DNA from: Puniceicoccales bacterium | GTDB taxonomy: Bacteria > Verrucomicrobiota > Verrucomicrobiia > Opitutales > JAIRLM01 | Reading direction: 5' to 3' | Length of the DNA: 5,584 nucleotides | Assembly: GCA_031282565.1 (NCBI GenBank) | Contig: JAITDL010000052.1 | Location: 1-5,584 of the forward strand | In this document: positions 1-5,584 of the stretch, in pieces | Numbering within the stretch: the stretch's first letter is position 1 | How the letters are laid out: each line of letters opens with the position of its first letter | Position numbers and translations under genes: made by a program | Notes under the pieces: generated by a model | What the model saw: the letters and a program-made list of their open reading frames with translations, nothing else | Databases searched by the model: none | What the model was told of the DNA's origin: nothing

Positions 1-2
1 TT

Positions 3-1466
3 CCGCTGGCATTTTTTTCCTGCCGCTACGATTTTCCGCTGAAAAAAATTTTCGGTGCAATGGTCCTTGTGCCGATGATTTTGCCGCCATTTGTCGGAGC
101 AATCGGCATAATGAAAATCTTTGGCAGCCACGGCATTTTGAATGCGATCATATACAAGATTGGCAGCTCCGAGAGTTTTCCGGTGATCGACTGGCTCGGC
201 CGGCACAAATTCGGCGGCATCGTTTTCTTTCAGGCACTTAATCTCTATCCGATCCTTTTTCTCAACATTTCAGCAGCATTGGCGAACGTGGATCCGGCGA
301 CCGAAGAAGCTGCTGCAAATCTTGGCTGCATTGGGTTGAAGCGCTTCTGGTACATAACTATGCCGCTGATTAGACCGGGGCTCTTTGCCGGGCTCACGAT
401 CGTATTCGTCTGGTCATTTACGGAGCTGGGCGTGCCGCTTATTTTTAGCTACGACCGAGTCCTGCCGGTGCAGATCTACGGCATGCTTAAGGAGCTGGGC
501 AACAACCCTTTCCCCTACGCGCTTGCCACCGTCGTCCTCCTGTCGTCGGCCTCATTTTACATCATCGGTAAGAAAATTTTTGGCCGCGACGGCGACGCTG
601 GAGTGTCCAAGGCGTCCCACGCTGGAAGTTTGCGGCAAATTTCGAAGAAGAAAAAAGCTCTCTGCAGCGGACTATTTGCAGCAGCCGTCGCCTGTTCCAT
701 GTTGCCCCACGTCGTTGTCGTGCTATATTCGTTTGCCGGTGATTGGTTTGGCACAATTCTCCCCAGCAGCTGGACACTTAAAAATTACGCAGCAGCCCTG
801 GGCCATCCCCTGGCAGTTTCCGCCATACGTAACAGCATAACCTACGCAGGCTGCGCTACTTTTGCCACCATAATTCTCGGGACGGCCATCGCTCTTGTGA
901 CAGTGCGCAGCCGCATCGTCGGGAGAGGGTTTTTGGATCTACTTGCGATGATGCCACTTGCCGTTCCGGGGATAGTCATCGCCTTCGGCTATCTTGTCAT
1001 AAGTCAGCGAGGCCACGTTTTTGCATTCCTGAACCCGATCGCAAATCCGACGGCTCTGCTGATCATCGCCTACTGCATCCGCAAGGTGCCGTTCATGGTG
1101 CGTTCGGCAGCATCAGGGTTGCAGCAAACGAGTTCAGCCTACGAAGAAGCGGCAGCGTGCCTCGGCAGCCCGCCGTTCAAAACCTACATACGCATCACTC
1201 TGCCGCTGATTTTTGCGAACATCATAGGCGGTGCTCTGCTGGTTTTTTCTCAGACCATGATGGAGGTTTCCGATTCGCTCATAATTGCCCAAAAGCAGCA
1301 ATTTTACCCGATCACAAAGGCGATTTATGAACTTGTTAACCTCATTGGGATTGGTCCACACATGGCCTGCGCCCTCGGCGTGTGGTCGATGGCATTCCTT
1401 GCCATGACGCTTTTCGCCATGGCCCACCTGCTCGGCAAAAACATCGGAGCCATATTCCGCGCATAG
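3..1466 (+). CDS. Fused two-domain ABC importer permease, ferric iron/thiamine (FbpB/ThiP) class, 5'-partial
   Basis: This is an inner-membrane permease of a binding-protein-dependent ABC importer, most likely for ferric iron. The reading frame is open to the left edge, so the gene starts outside the window. The ATG at 60 is internal: the codons before it (about 3-59) continue the same hydrophobic permease sequence. Two MetI-like halves are visible, each with an EAA loop that contacts the ATPase: EEAAANLG near 303-326 and YEEAAACLG near 1140-1166. Each loop ends in a PLI segment (TMPLI, TLPLI). A basic linker with KKKK (about 640-660) separates the halves. The second half carries PLAVPGIVIAFGYL (about 957-1000) and EVSDSLIIAQKQQFYPITKAIY (about 1263-1328), a stretch I associate with iron-type permeases. 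The 488 visible residues fit a family of about 520-560. Tandem stops TAG TGA end the gene. Thiamine or another substrate cannot be excluded, because the binding-protein and ATPase genes lie outside the window. Confidence 0.9.
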   Translation, partial: PLAFFSCRYDFPLKKIFGAMVLVPMILPPFVGAIGIMKIFGSHGILNAIIYKIGSSESFPVIDWLGRHKFGGIVFFQALNLYPILFLNISAALANVDPATEEAAANLGCIGLKRFWYITMPLIRPGLFAGLTIVFVWSFTELGVPLIFSYDRVLPVQIYGMLKELGNNPFPYALATVVLLSSASFYIIGKKIFGRDGDAGVSKASHAGSLRQISKKKKALCSGLFAAAVACSMLPHVVVVLYSFAGDWFGTILPSSWTLKNYAAALGHPLAVSAIRNSITYAGCATFATIILGTAIALVTVRSRIVGRGFLDLLAMMPLAVPGIVIAFGYLVISQRGHVFAFLNPIANPTALLIIAYCIRKVPFMVRSAASGLQQTSSAYEEAAACLGSPPFKTYIRITLPLIFANIIGGALLVFSQTMMEVSDSLIIAQKQQFYPITKAIYELVNLIGIGPHMACALGVWSMAFLAMTLFAMAHLLGKNIGAIFRA

Positions 1467-1471
1467 TGAGC

Positions 1472-1500
1472 GCTTCCAGCGGAGGCAGATATTTCTTTTT
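1472..1500 (+). terminator. Possible weak Rho-independent terminator after the permease gene
   Basis: GCTTCC (1472-1477) can pair with GGAGGC (1481-1486) around a 3-base AGC loop, giving six pairs including one G-U. A T-rich stretch (TTTCTTTTT, 1492-1500) follows after five bases. The stem is short and the T-run is displaced, so this is only a candidate. It sits directly after the permease stop codons, where a terminator would be expected. Confidence 0.3.
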
Positions 1501-1527
1501 AAAAACCGAAGAAAACAATTGTAAATT
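1499..1527 (+). promoter_or_regulatory. Weak sigma70-like promoter candidate upstream of the exported 536-aa protein
   Basis: TTAAAA (1499-1504) and TAAATT (1522-1527) each match the -35 and -10 consensus at four of six positions and are separated by 17 bp. This would place a transcription start near 1534, about 20 bp before the ATG at 1555. The region is AT-rich, so such a match could arise by chance. Confidence 0.22.
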
Positions 1528-1554
1528 TAGATGGATCGCCTTAACTGAGTCTCC

Positions 1555-3165
1555 ATGGGCATTTTAAAACGTGTTGCCTACCTAGCTGCGACGTTTTCTG
1601 TGGCGGGATTATCTGTGGCCGAAGGGTTTGCCGCCGGAGGTGGCGTGAGCGAACCATTTGCGCCACCATTTTTTCAGGTGCATCTAGCTCCGCCAAAGCG
1701 ATTTGTTCCGACAGTGCTGTCATTTGCGCAGAAGGTATTTCCCGATCAGCAGGTGCATGCATTGCCGATGTTGATCCTTGGCCTGTGGGGATATCCGGAG
1801 TTTGTCGGTCTGTCAGATTCCGATCCCGTTGGTCTATTTTTCATTCCAGCTGGCAGCAAAGCCGGGCCGTTTTTCACGGTGGCTTGCGCGAAAATGGCCG
1901 ACGACGCACCCATGCGGACCGCGCTTGCTCTGCAGAAGTTTGCAACGAAGACTTTCACGGGATGGACATTCATTTCATCGGGAAACGAAGTTCTTAGAGC
2001 AATTGAGTCCAGCGGCTACGGCGACGATCTGGCGGAGTTGGCTGGGAGTGCCCTTGAAAATGATTTCGTGGTGGAGCTCGGCAGCGGCATGGTGGGACAG
2101 TTCGTTGACGAGTGCGAACAAGCTCTCGTTGATGGCCTTGCGGCTAGCGGCGACATTTCGAAGCACATGCCGGCGTTTTCACTCTTTGCCATAGCCAAGG
2201 ATTTTGCCAATCAGATTGAAAAAATTTCCATTGGCGGTGATTTTTTCGGGGAAGTCTTTTCCGGGCACGTGCGCATAAAGCCGCTGGTTGGCAGTGATTT
2301 GTCAGTGTTATTCCGCGAGCCGACGAACCCCATAGATATTTCCTCCGTTGCCGCGGCCATAGGAGACAGCGGGCTGATCAGTTTCGTTTGGCGCTATGAC
2401 CAGCAGAAGCTGTGTCGCCTCATTGAGCTCGCCATAGATGGCCTATTTTCCGGCGGCCCAAGCGGATTGGAGGGAGTTTCGGAGAGAGAGCTGTCCACGT
2501 TCATTGAGCGAATGTTTTCCCGCTGCACCGGAGCAACTGCTGGCCAGCTGTCGCTGGATGGCGATGGCAATCTCGTTGTCGGTGAAATCGTTGCCGCGGA
2601 TATCAATGGCGACGAATTGGCCGCGTGGGTTGATTTTTCATTTTCCACCGTAGTCCACGCCATGGTTGAACGCTGCGGATTGGCAAAAAATCTCAATAGG
2701 GCGTGCTTCGTTGACGTTAACAGGAATGCATTTGTCCACTGCGGCCTGCCGGTCATCGCGGTTTCAATTTCCGTTGAGGATGCTCCACTCGGCCAGGATA
2801 GCCCTGAATCACAGGAGCAGGACAGGAGGGAAATAGCCGGTGAATTGTACTTCTGTGCCTTGGACGGTGCCGTTGCCGCAGCAAATAGCGAAGAAGCCAT
2901 TGTGGCACTGATTGATGCATTTCTTGCCGGCGGGCACGATGGCCGCTCATTGGCCGATGAAATTCACTTCGCGAGCGGCGACATGGCTGGATTTAGGGCG
3001 GACATCCAAGGCCTGCTATGTGGCACAGTGGAGCGATCATCTGCCGCAGCGAAACATGGGCTGACCGTTTCAATTGGTCTCGACGCCGGCGATCTAACCG
3101 TGAATTTTTCCATCGGCGCCAGTGACATCGCCGCAATCGTCGCTGCGTTCGCCGAAGGCCAATAA
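1555..3165 (+). CDS. Exported protein of unknown function, 536 aa, possibly DUF3352-like
   Basis: I do not recognise this protein with confidence. The ATG at 1555 is the first start in the frame, because an in-frame TGA lies at 1546-1548. No good Shine-Dalgarno is visible. Residues 1-26 form a signal peptide: MGILKR, then a hydrophobic core, with possible cleavage after LSVA or GFA. No lipobox cysteine is seen, so a soluble periplasmic or secreted protein is likely. The mature part is acidic and rich in Gly, Ala, Ser and Phe, with no later membrane span, enzyme motif or obvious tandem repeat. The order of segments recalls DUF3352-type bacterial proteins: a DPVGLFF strand (about residue 90), GWTFISSGNEVLRAIES (about 136-152), then a DGNLVVGEIVAAD strand (about 341-353). 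This resemblance is pattern-level inference only. The gene stands between the permease and the nrdG cluster on the same strand, with spacers of 88 and about 46 bp. It could be transcribed alone or with either neighbour. Confidence 0.85.
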   Translation: MGILKRVAYLAATFSVAGLSVAEGFAAGGGVSEPFAPPFFQVHLAPPKRFVPTVLSFAQKVFPDQQVHALPMLILGLWGYPEFVGLSDSDPVGLFFIPAGSKAGPFFTVACAKMADDAPMRTALALQKFATKTFTGWTFISSGNEVLRAIESSGYGDDLAELAGSALENDFVVELGSGMVGQFVDECEQALVDGLAASGDISKHMPAFSLFAIAKDFANQIEKISIGGDFFGEVFSGHVRIKPLVGSDLSVLFREPTNPIDISSVAAAIGDSGLISFVWRYDQQKLCRLIELAIDGLFSGGPSGLEGVSERELSTFIERMFSRCTGATAGQLSLDGDGNLVVGEIVAADINGDELAAWVDFSFSTVVHAMVERCGLAKNLNRACFVDVNRNAFVHCGLPVIAVSISVEDAPLGQDSPESQEQDRREIAGELYFCALDGAVAAANSEEAIVALIDAFLAGGHDGRSLADEIHFASGDMAGFRADIQGLLCGTVERSSAAAKHGLTVSIGLDAGDLTVNFSIGASDIAAIVAAFAEGQ

Positions 3166-3174
3166 AGTTATCCT

Positions 3175-3180
3175 TTGACA
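3175..3180 (+). promoter_or_regulatory. Perfect -35-like hexamer TTGACA before the membrane-protein/nrdG cluster
   Basis: TTGACA matches the sigma70 -35 consensus at all six positions and lies 10 bp after the preceding stop codon, in the only gap before the three-gene cluster. At 17 bp spacing the -10 would be CACTGT (3198-3203), a poor match. If it is active, transcription would begin near 3210, almost at the ATG of the next gene, leaving little or no leader. Chance occurrence is quite possible. Confidence 0.2.
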
Positions 3181-3211
3181 TGCCGGATTTGCTGATCCAC
3201 TGTTGTTGGAG

Positions 3212-3394
3212 ATGGCAACAATTCCGCTGATGGTCTGGGCGTATGCGTCTGCGCTTCTCGCGATACCTCTTCGTGTTGTTCCGGTTGCTCTGCTTTCTTC
3301 GGCGTCCTATCTGGCAAGAAAAGTTTACCAACTTAGAGGATTTGCCCGTGCAGCGGCCTTTGCCGTTTCCATTACAGCTATCCTAAACCCATGA
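3212..3394 (+). CDS. Small hydrophobic membrane protein of unknown function, about 60 aa
   Basis: This is a short, strongly hydrophobic product with two or three candidate membrane segments. They lie at residues 3-20 (TIPLMVWAYASALLAIPL), 22-35 and 47-58, with a basic loop ARKVYQLRGFAR between the last two. The start is uncertain. ATG at 3212 is the only ATG in the frame, but its GGAG (3208-3211) abuts it with no spacer. TTG at 3203 or 3206 and CTG at 3200 are alternatives, the TTG at 3203 giving 63 residues. The frame is closed upstream by TGA at 3176-3178. The stop overlaps the next start as ATGA (3391-3394), the usual mark of translational coupling, which is the best evidence that the gene is real. 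No family is recognised. It could also be the displaced N-terminal part of the following gene if a frameshift lies near 3340-3390, since that frame is open back to 3337. Confidence 0.6.
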   Translation: MATIPLMVWAYASALLAIPLRVVPVALLSSASYLARKVYQLRGFARAAAFAVSITAILNP

Positions 3395-3954
3395 ATTCAC
3401 CCGCTAATGTTTTATTTGCAGCCGCAGTTACACTAGTGCTTGGACCAGTTTTTGTGCTTGGCTGCCGTCGCTGTGACATGCGCCGTGCTCTGAGTATTTT
3501 TGCCACGCCGCTGACTGCCGTTCTGTTGCTGCTTTTGTCGGTGCGAATTTATCCATTCCGCGCGCCACTGCGTTCCATCATGGTATTTTTTGCGCTGCTA
3601 AATCTCTACGCCGTCGCGCCGTTTGACCGCTGGGTTCGCTGGGAATTGCAACTTAATTGCCTGTCGTGGTCAGCTTTTCGAATCATTTGTGTTGGACCGC
3701 TGCCATTTATGCTGCGAAATCAGATGCAAAGTAGTCTCATGTGGGCGCTTATATTGGCAATTGGATTGGGCCAGTGCATTTTAAATGCAATTGCCGCCAT
3801 TGGCAGTAGCCGCTGGAAGTGCCATATATTTCTCTGCTGCTGTGGTGTCTATCCAGTGGCTCTGTTTCTGAGGAACACGACATTTTTTTCCTGCCTAACA
3901 ATTTTGCAGCTATCGATCTTAACTTTTAGCGCAGGGGAGGAATTTGCCGAATGA
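3391..3954 (+). CDS. Cysteine-rich multi-pass membrane protein of unknown function, 187 aa
   Basis: I do not recognise a family. The 187 residues hold about six or seven hydrophobic segments (roughly 6-24, 33-51, 60-77, 90-108, 113-137, 144-160 and 163-181), so it is an integral inner-membrane protein without a cleaved signal. Ten cysteines are present, high for this length. They include CRRC at residues 25-28 just after the first span and CCC at 149-151 within a later span. Basic residues cluster in the loops (RRCDMRR at 26-32; RIYPFRAPLR at 52-61). There is no Shine-Dalgarno before the ATG; translation probably continues from the upstream gene through the ATGA overlap. Its own stop again overlaps the next start as ATGA (3951-3954). 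This places it in one transcript with the class III reductase activase and suggests, without proving, a related role such as redox or membrane support. Confidence 0.72.
   Translation: MNSPANVLFAAAVTLVLGPVFVLGCRRCDMRRALSIFATPLTAVLLLLLSVRIYPFRAPLRSIMVFFALLNLYAVAPFDRWVRWELQLNCLSWSAFRIICVGPLPFMLRNQMQSSLMWALILAIGLGQCILNAIAAIGSSRWKCHIFLCCCGVYPVALFLRNTTFFSCLTILQLSILTFSAGEEFAE
3933..3940 (+). promoter_or_regulatory. Strong Shine-Dalgarno for the nrdG-type gene
   Basis: AGGGGAGG lies 10 bases before the ATG at 3951, inside the last codons of the upstream membrane-protein gene. It is the strongest ribosome-binding site in the window. It fixes the start at 3951 and suggests the activase can be translated well even if the upstream frames are poorly translated. 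Confidence 0.7.
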
Positions 3955-4637
3955 TCATAGGTGGGCTCCAGAAATGTACGCTGGTAGATTTTCCAGAACG
4001 CGTTGCCTGCATAGTATTTACCCAGGGATGCAACCTGCGCTGTCCATTCTGCCATAATCCGAAGCTGTGGTCCATGGAATGCGGCTCGCCGATCGGTGAA
4101 GACATTTTTTTTACGTTTCTAGAATCGCGGAAAGGCCTCCTGGACGGTGCGGTGATTTCCGGCGGTGAGCCTACGCTCCACGGCGATCTTGGTAGTTTTC
4201 TGGGAAAAATTCACGATCTCGGGTTTGCAACGAAGCTTGATACAAATGGCCTTCTGCCGGACGTGTTGGCAAAATTATTGGACGATGGGCTCGTTGATTT
4301 CGTTGCCATGGACCTGAAGCACACATTTTCGTCCTATGGCCGCGCCTGCGGCGTCGAAGTTCCTGTGGAAGCCGTTGAAAAATCTCTTAAACTTCTACGT
4401 GAGAGCACCATTGACTACGAGTTGCGCACGACCGTTGTGCCGACGATTCACAGTCTGGACGACGTTGCGGCGCTGTTGCCAATTGTGTCAGGAGTTCCGC
4501 GGTTCACATTGCAGGCGTTCGCGCCAGCTGCTGCGGCGGATCCAAAACTGCGCACGCAGAAACCATTTACCGTCGAGCAACTTGAATCCCTGAGGGAAAT
4601 TTTCGAACCGGTAGTTGGTAAATTTACCGTACGCTAG
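3951..4637 (+). CDS. nrdG: Anaerobic ribonucleoside-triphosphate reductase activating protein, NrdG2-type radical SAM enzyme
   Basis: This cytoplasmic radical-SAM activase uses a [4Fe-4S] cluster and S-adenosylmethionine to install the glycyl radical on class III (anaerobic) ribonucleotide reductase NrdD, allowing oxygen-independent dNTP synthesis. The 228-residue length fits. The N-terminus IGGLQKCTLVDFP followed by VFTQGCNLRCPFCHNP is characteristic. Cys27, Cys31 and Cys34 form the CxxxCxxC cluster motif. Other family landmarks are SGGEPT (70-75, SAM binding), KLDTNG (95-100), MDLK (120-123) and RTTVVP (159-164). No extra ferredoxin-like cysteine domain is present. The start at 3951 has a strong Shine-Dalgarno and overlaps the upstream stop as ATGA. 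Pyruvate-formate-lyase activases are close relatives, so the target could be another glycyl-radical enzyme, but the N-terminal motif favours NrdG2. No nrdD is in the window. A T8 run (4105-4112) lies within codons for Ile-Phe-Phe. The TAG at 4635-4637 ends 7 bp before a convergent tRNA. Confidence 0.88.
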   Translation: MIIGGLQKCTLVDFPERVACIVFTQGCNLRCPFCHNPKLWSMECGSPIGEDIFFTFLESRKGLLDGAVISGGEPTLHGDLGSFLGKIHDLGFATKLDTNGLLPDVLAKLLDDGLVDFVAMDLKHTFSSYGRACGVEVPVEAVEKSLKLLRESTIDYELRTTVVPTIHSLDDVAALLPIVSGVPRFTLQAFAPAAAADPKLRTQKPFTVEQLESLREIFEPVVGKFTVR

Positions 4638-4644
4638 GCTGCGG

Positions 4645-4728
4645 TGCCCGGAGAGGGGGTCGAACCCTCACTCCCGCAAAGGAATCGGATTTTGAGTCCG
4701 ACGCGTCTGCCGATTCCGCCATCCGGGC
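4645..4728 (-). tRNA. tRNA-Leu, anticodon CAA
   Basis: The minus strand folds as a complete 84-nt class II tRNA. It has a perfect 7-bp acceptor stem (GCCCGGA/TCCGGGC) with discriminator A at 4645 and a D arm with 3-bp stem GCG/CGC and loop GG. The anticodon stem is TCGGA/TCCGA with loop CTCAAAA. The 15-nt variable arm can form a short stem (TTCC/GGGA). The T arm is GAGGG/CCCTC with loop TTCGACC. The middle loop bases give anticodon CAA (complement of 4692-4694), which reads leucine codon UUG. CCA is not encoded: the bases after the discriminator read CCG. The gene converges on nrdG, which ends 7 bp from its 3' end. Confidence 0.97.
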
Positions 4729-4879
4729 ATGGTCTACTAGCTAGAACGAAATGGGTGATCGGCAAAGCAAATTTCATAAATTTTTTTCGGCGCCGCTGGA
4801 AAGCGTGGAGCCCGCACTTTTTTGGTTGCTTTTTCAGCTGTGGAAACAGACATTCGCGCAGTCTATTGGAGTTGGATTT
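4729..4879. other. Intergenic region between divergent tRNA-Leu and outer-membrane protein gene
   Basis: These 151 bp must hold the promoter of the tRNA (minus strand) and probably that of the downstream exported-protein gene (plus strand). I see no convincing -35/-10 pair for either. On the minus strand TTGCCG followed 16 bp later by TAGCTA is a weak possibility for the tRNA. AT-rich blocks occur at 4770-4787 (with T7 at 4781-4787) and at 4818-4835. Between them CGCT-GGAA-AGCG (4794-4805) can form a 4-bp stem with a GNRA-type loop. No ORF, repeat or known RNA is recognised. Confidence 0.5.
4868..4871 (+). promoter_or_regulatory. Shine-Dalgarno for the 3'-partial exported protein
   Basis: GGAG lies 8 bases before the ATG at 4880, a normal spacing. 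Together with the signal peptide that begins at that codon, it decides the start. Confidence 0.6.
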
Positions 4880-5584
4880 ATGAAAAAATTTATAGCCGTC
4901 GTGCTAGTATTTTTTGCGCCACTTGCTACGGGGATGGCCATATCACTCGAGCTATCAACCAGAAATGAAGGCGAACATGTCGTGAACGGGTCAAAATTCG
5001 GCCAGGGCAAGCAGGAATTTTCACTCGGAATCACGGGCAAGCTCCCGAAGGGATACCTTTCCATCGGCATGGACACCCGCCTAATGGAGGGCTGGAGGGG
5101 CTGCAACAAGGTGGCGCCGCGAATTAGCTATATCGTTGGCGTAAAAGATCTTTTTGCGATCGATTTCGGCTACCAATCCTGCTTTTACTTCCGCAACGGA
5201 GATGCGAAATCCCCCTGCAATGAGCTGCACCTTTCCGCCCGCGTCGGCGGTGATTTTTTCGTCGAATGGAGTACGAACTACTCCTTCGAGGAAAAAGAAT
5301 TAAACCTGTGGCTTTCCACGTCCATGATGTCCGATTTGCTGATATTCGACGTATCCGGATCGATCGCCATGCGCAGTTCAATTACAATTGGCTACGACCA
5401 CTGCAACAGGCCGGGCGGTATTCCAAATTTCTTTGAGGCCTATTCGCCCGGCGGTCGACCTGGCTATTTCTACTGCAGTTGGGGCGGAGATCTTGTCCTA
5501 AAACGCAGTTCGGCGCATTACTCATATGCCGGCATACGGTGGGCGGGAAATACGGCTTCGAAGAGCAACTGGAACAACTGCATT
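4880..5584 (+). CDS. Exported beta-strand-rich protein, probable outer-membrane beta-barrel, 3'-partial (235 codons seen)
   Basis: The frame runs from ATG 4880 to the right edge without a stop, so the C-terminus is missing. Residues 1-20 (MKKF, hydrophobic core, then ATGMA) form a clear signal peptide with likely cleavage after Ala20. The mature part is rich in Gly, aromatic and Ser residues and alternates polar with hydrophobic residues in short strands, for example EFSLGITGKL, GYLSIGMDTRL, LFAIDFGYQSCFYF, LHLSARVGGDFFVEW, LNLWLSTSMM and SSITIGYDHC. This is the texture of an outer-membrane beta-barrel whose strands are joined by turns. Six cysteines are visible (75, 101, 113, 175, 199, 234), unusual for a typical barrel and possibly forming periplasmic or surface disulfides. 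No named porin or receptor family is recognised, and there is no plug or TonB-box-like segment in the visible part. The terminal strand that would test the barrel call lies beyond the window. The gene is divergent from the tRNA. Confidence 0.82.
   Translation, partial: MKKFIAVVLVFFAPLATGMAISLELSTRNEGEHVVNGSKFGQGKQEFSLGITGKLPKGYLSIGMDTRLMEGWRGCNKVAPRISYIVGVKDLFAIDFGYQSCFYFRNGDAKSPCNELHLSARVGGDFFVEWSTNYSFEEKELNLWLSTSMMSDLLIFDVSGSIAMRSSITIGYDHCNRPGGIPNFFEAYSPGGRPGYFYCSWGGDLVLKRSSAHYSYAGIRWAGNTASKSNWNNCI

Noticed and set aside
60..62. ATG at 60 as the start of the permease gene
   Set aside because: The frame is open to the left edge, and the preceding codons (about 3-59) already read as permease sequence leading into the hydrophobic core. 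The visible length is also short for a fused permease, so the true start lies outside the window.
385..840. 151-codon plus-strand frame within the permease gene
   Set aside because: It overlaps the permease, which has clear EAA motifs; the product is Arg/Ser-rich and looks like a frame shadow.
1456..1483. Alternative hairpins (TCCGC/GCGGA and GCGC/GCGC) around the permease stop codon
   Set aside because: The stems are only 4-5 bp with long or mutually exclusive loops. They are less convincing than the 1472-1486 stem, itself weak.
2394..2900. 168-codon open frame on the minus strand inside the 1555-3165 gene
   Set aside because: Its product is Ser/Pro-rich with no domain character, and it lies wholly opposite a longer gene that has a signal peptide. 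It is a shadow frame.
10..3895. 15-bp identical string CATTTTTTTCCTGCC at 10-24 and 3881-3895
   Set aside because: Half of it is a T7 run, and both copies encode FFSC in membrane proteins. This is best explained by similar hydrophobic codon use, not a functional repeat.
4644..4883. 79-codon plus-strand frame across the tRNA and spacer
   Set aside because: Its first half is the antisense of the tRNA-Leu; translated tRNA antisense of this kind is a common annotation artefact.
5124..5381. 85-codon minus-strand frame opposite the outer-membrane-like gene
   Set aside because: The product is Arg-rich and low in complexity, and the plus strand has a signal peptide, a Shine-Dalgarno and a continuous frame.
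1..5584. CRISPR arrays, insertion sequences, phage genes, toxin-antitoxin pairs
   Set aside because: No regularly spaced repeats, terminal inverted repeats, transposase, integrase or recognisable small toxin/antitoxin pair were seen on either strand.

Overview
This 5.6 kb window, at roughly even GC, reads as ordinary chromosomal DNA from a Gram-negative bacterium. The Gram-negative call rests on two exported proteins, one of which looks like an outer-membrane beta-barrel. A class III ribonucleotide reductase activator suggests an anaerobic or facultatively anaerobic life. The sequence does not fix the phylum; a PVC-type (Verrucomicrobia-like) bacterium is only an impression from the style of the exported proteins.

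Layout, left to right. (1) Positions 3-1466 (+): a fused two-domain ABC importer permease of the ferric-iron/thiamine (FbpB/ThiP) class, with its 5' end cut by the window edge. (2) Positions 1467-1554: a short spacer with a weak hairpin plus T-tract and a weak promoter-like pair. (3) Positions 1555-3165 (+): a 536-residue protein with a signal peptide and no confidently recognised family. (4) Positions 3212-4637 (+): a tight three-gene cluster of two small unrecognised membrane proteins followed by an NrdG2-type radical-SAM activase. Its genes are joined by ATGA stop/start overlaps at both junctions. (5) Positions 4645-4728 (-): a tRNA-Leu with anticodon CAA, converging on the activase gene with only 7 bp between them. 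(6) Positions 4729-4879: a 151-bp spacer between divergent genes. (7) Positions 4880-5584 (+): the first 235 codons of an exported, beta-strand-rich, probably outer-membrane protein that runs off the right edge.

The permease presumably works with a periplasmic binding protein and an ATPase encoded outside the window. The activase would charge a class III reductase (NrdD) that is also not in the window. The most unusual point is the coupling of two unknown membrane proteins to that activase. I found no CRISPR array, insertion sequence, phage gene or convincing new system. The unknowns worth following are the 1555-3165 exported protein and the 3212-3954 membrane pair.
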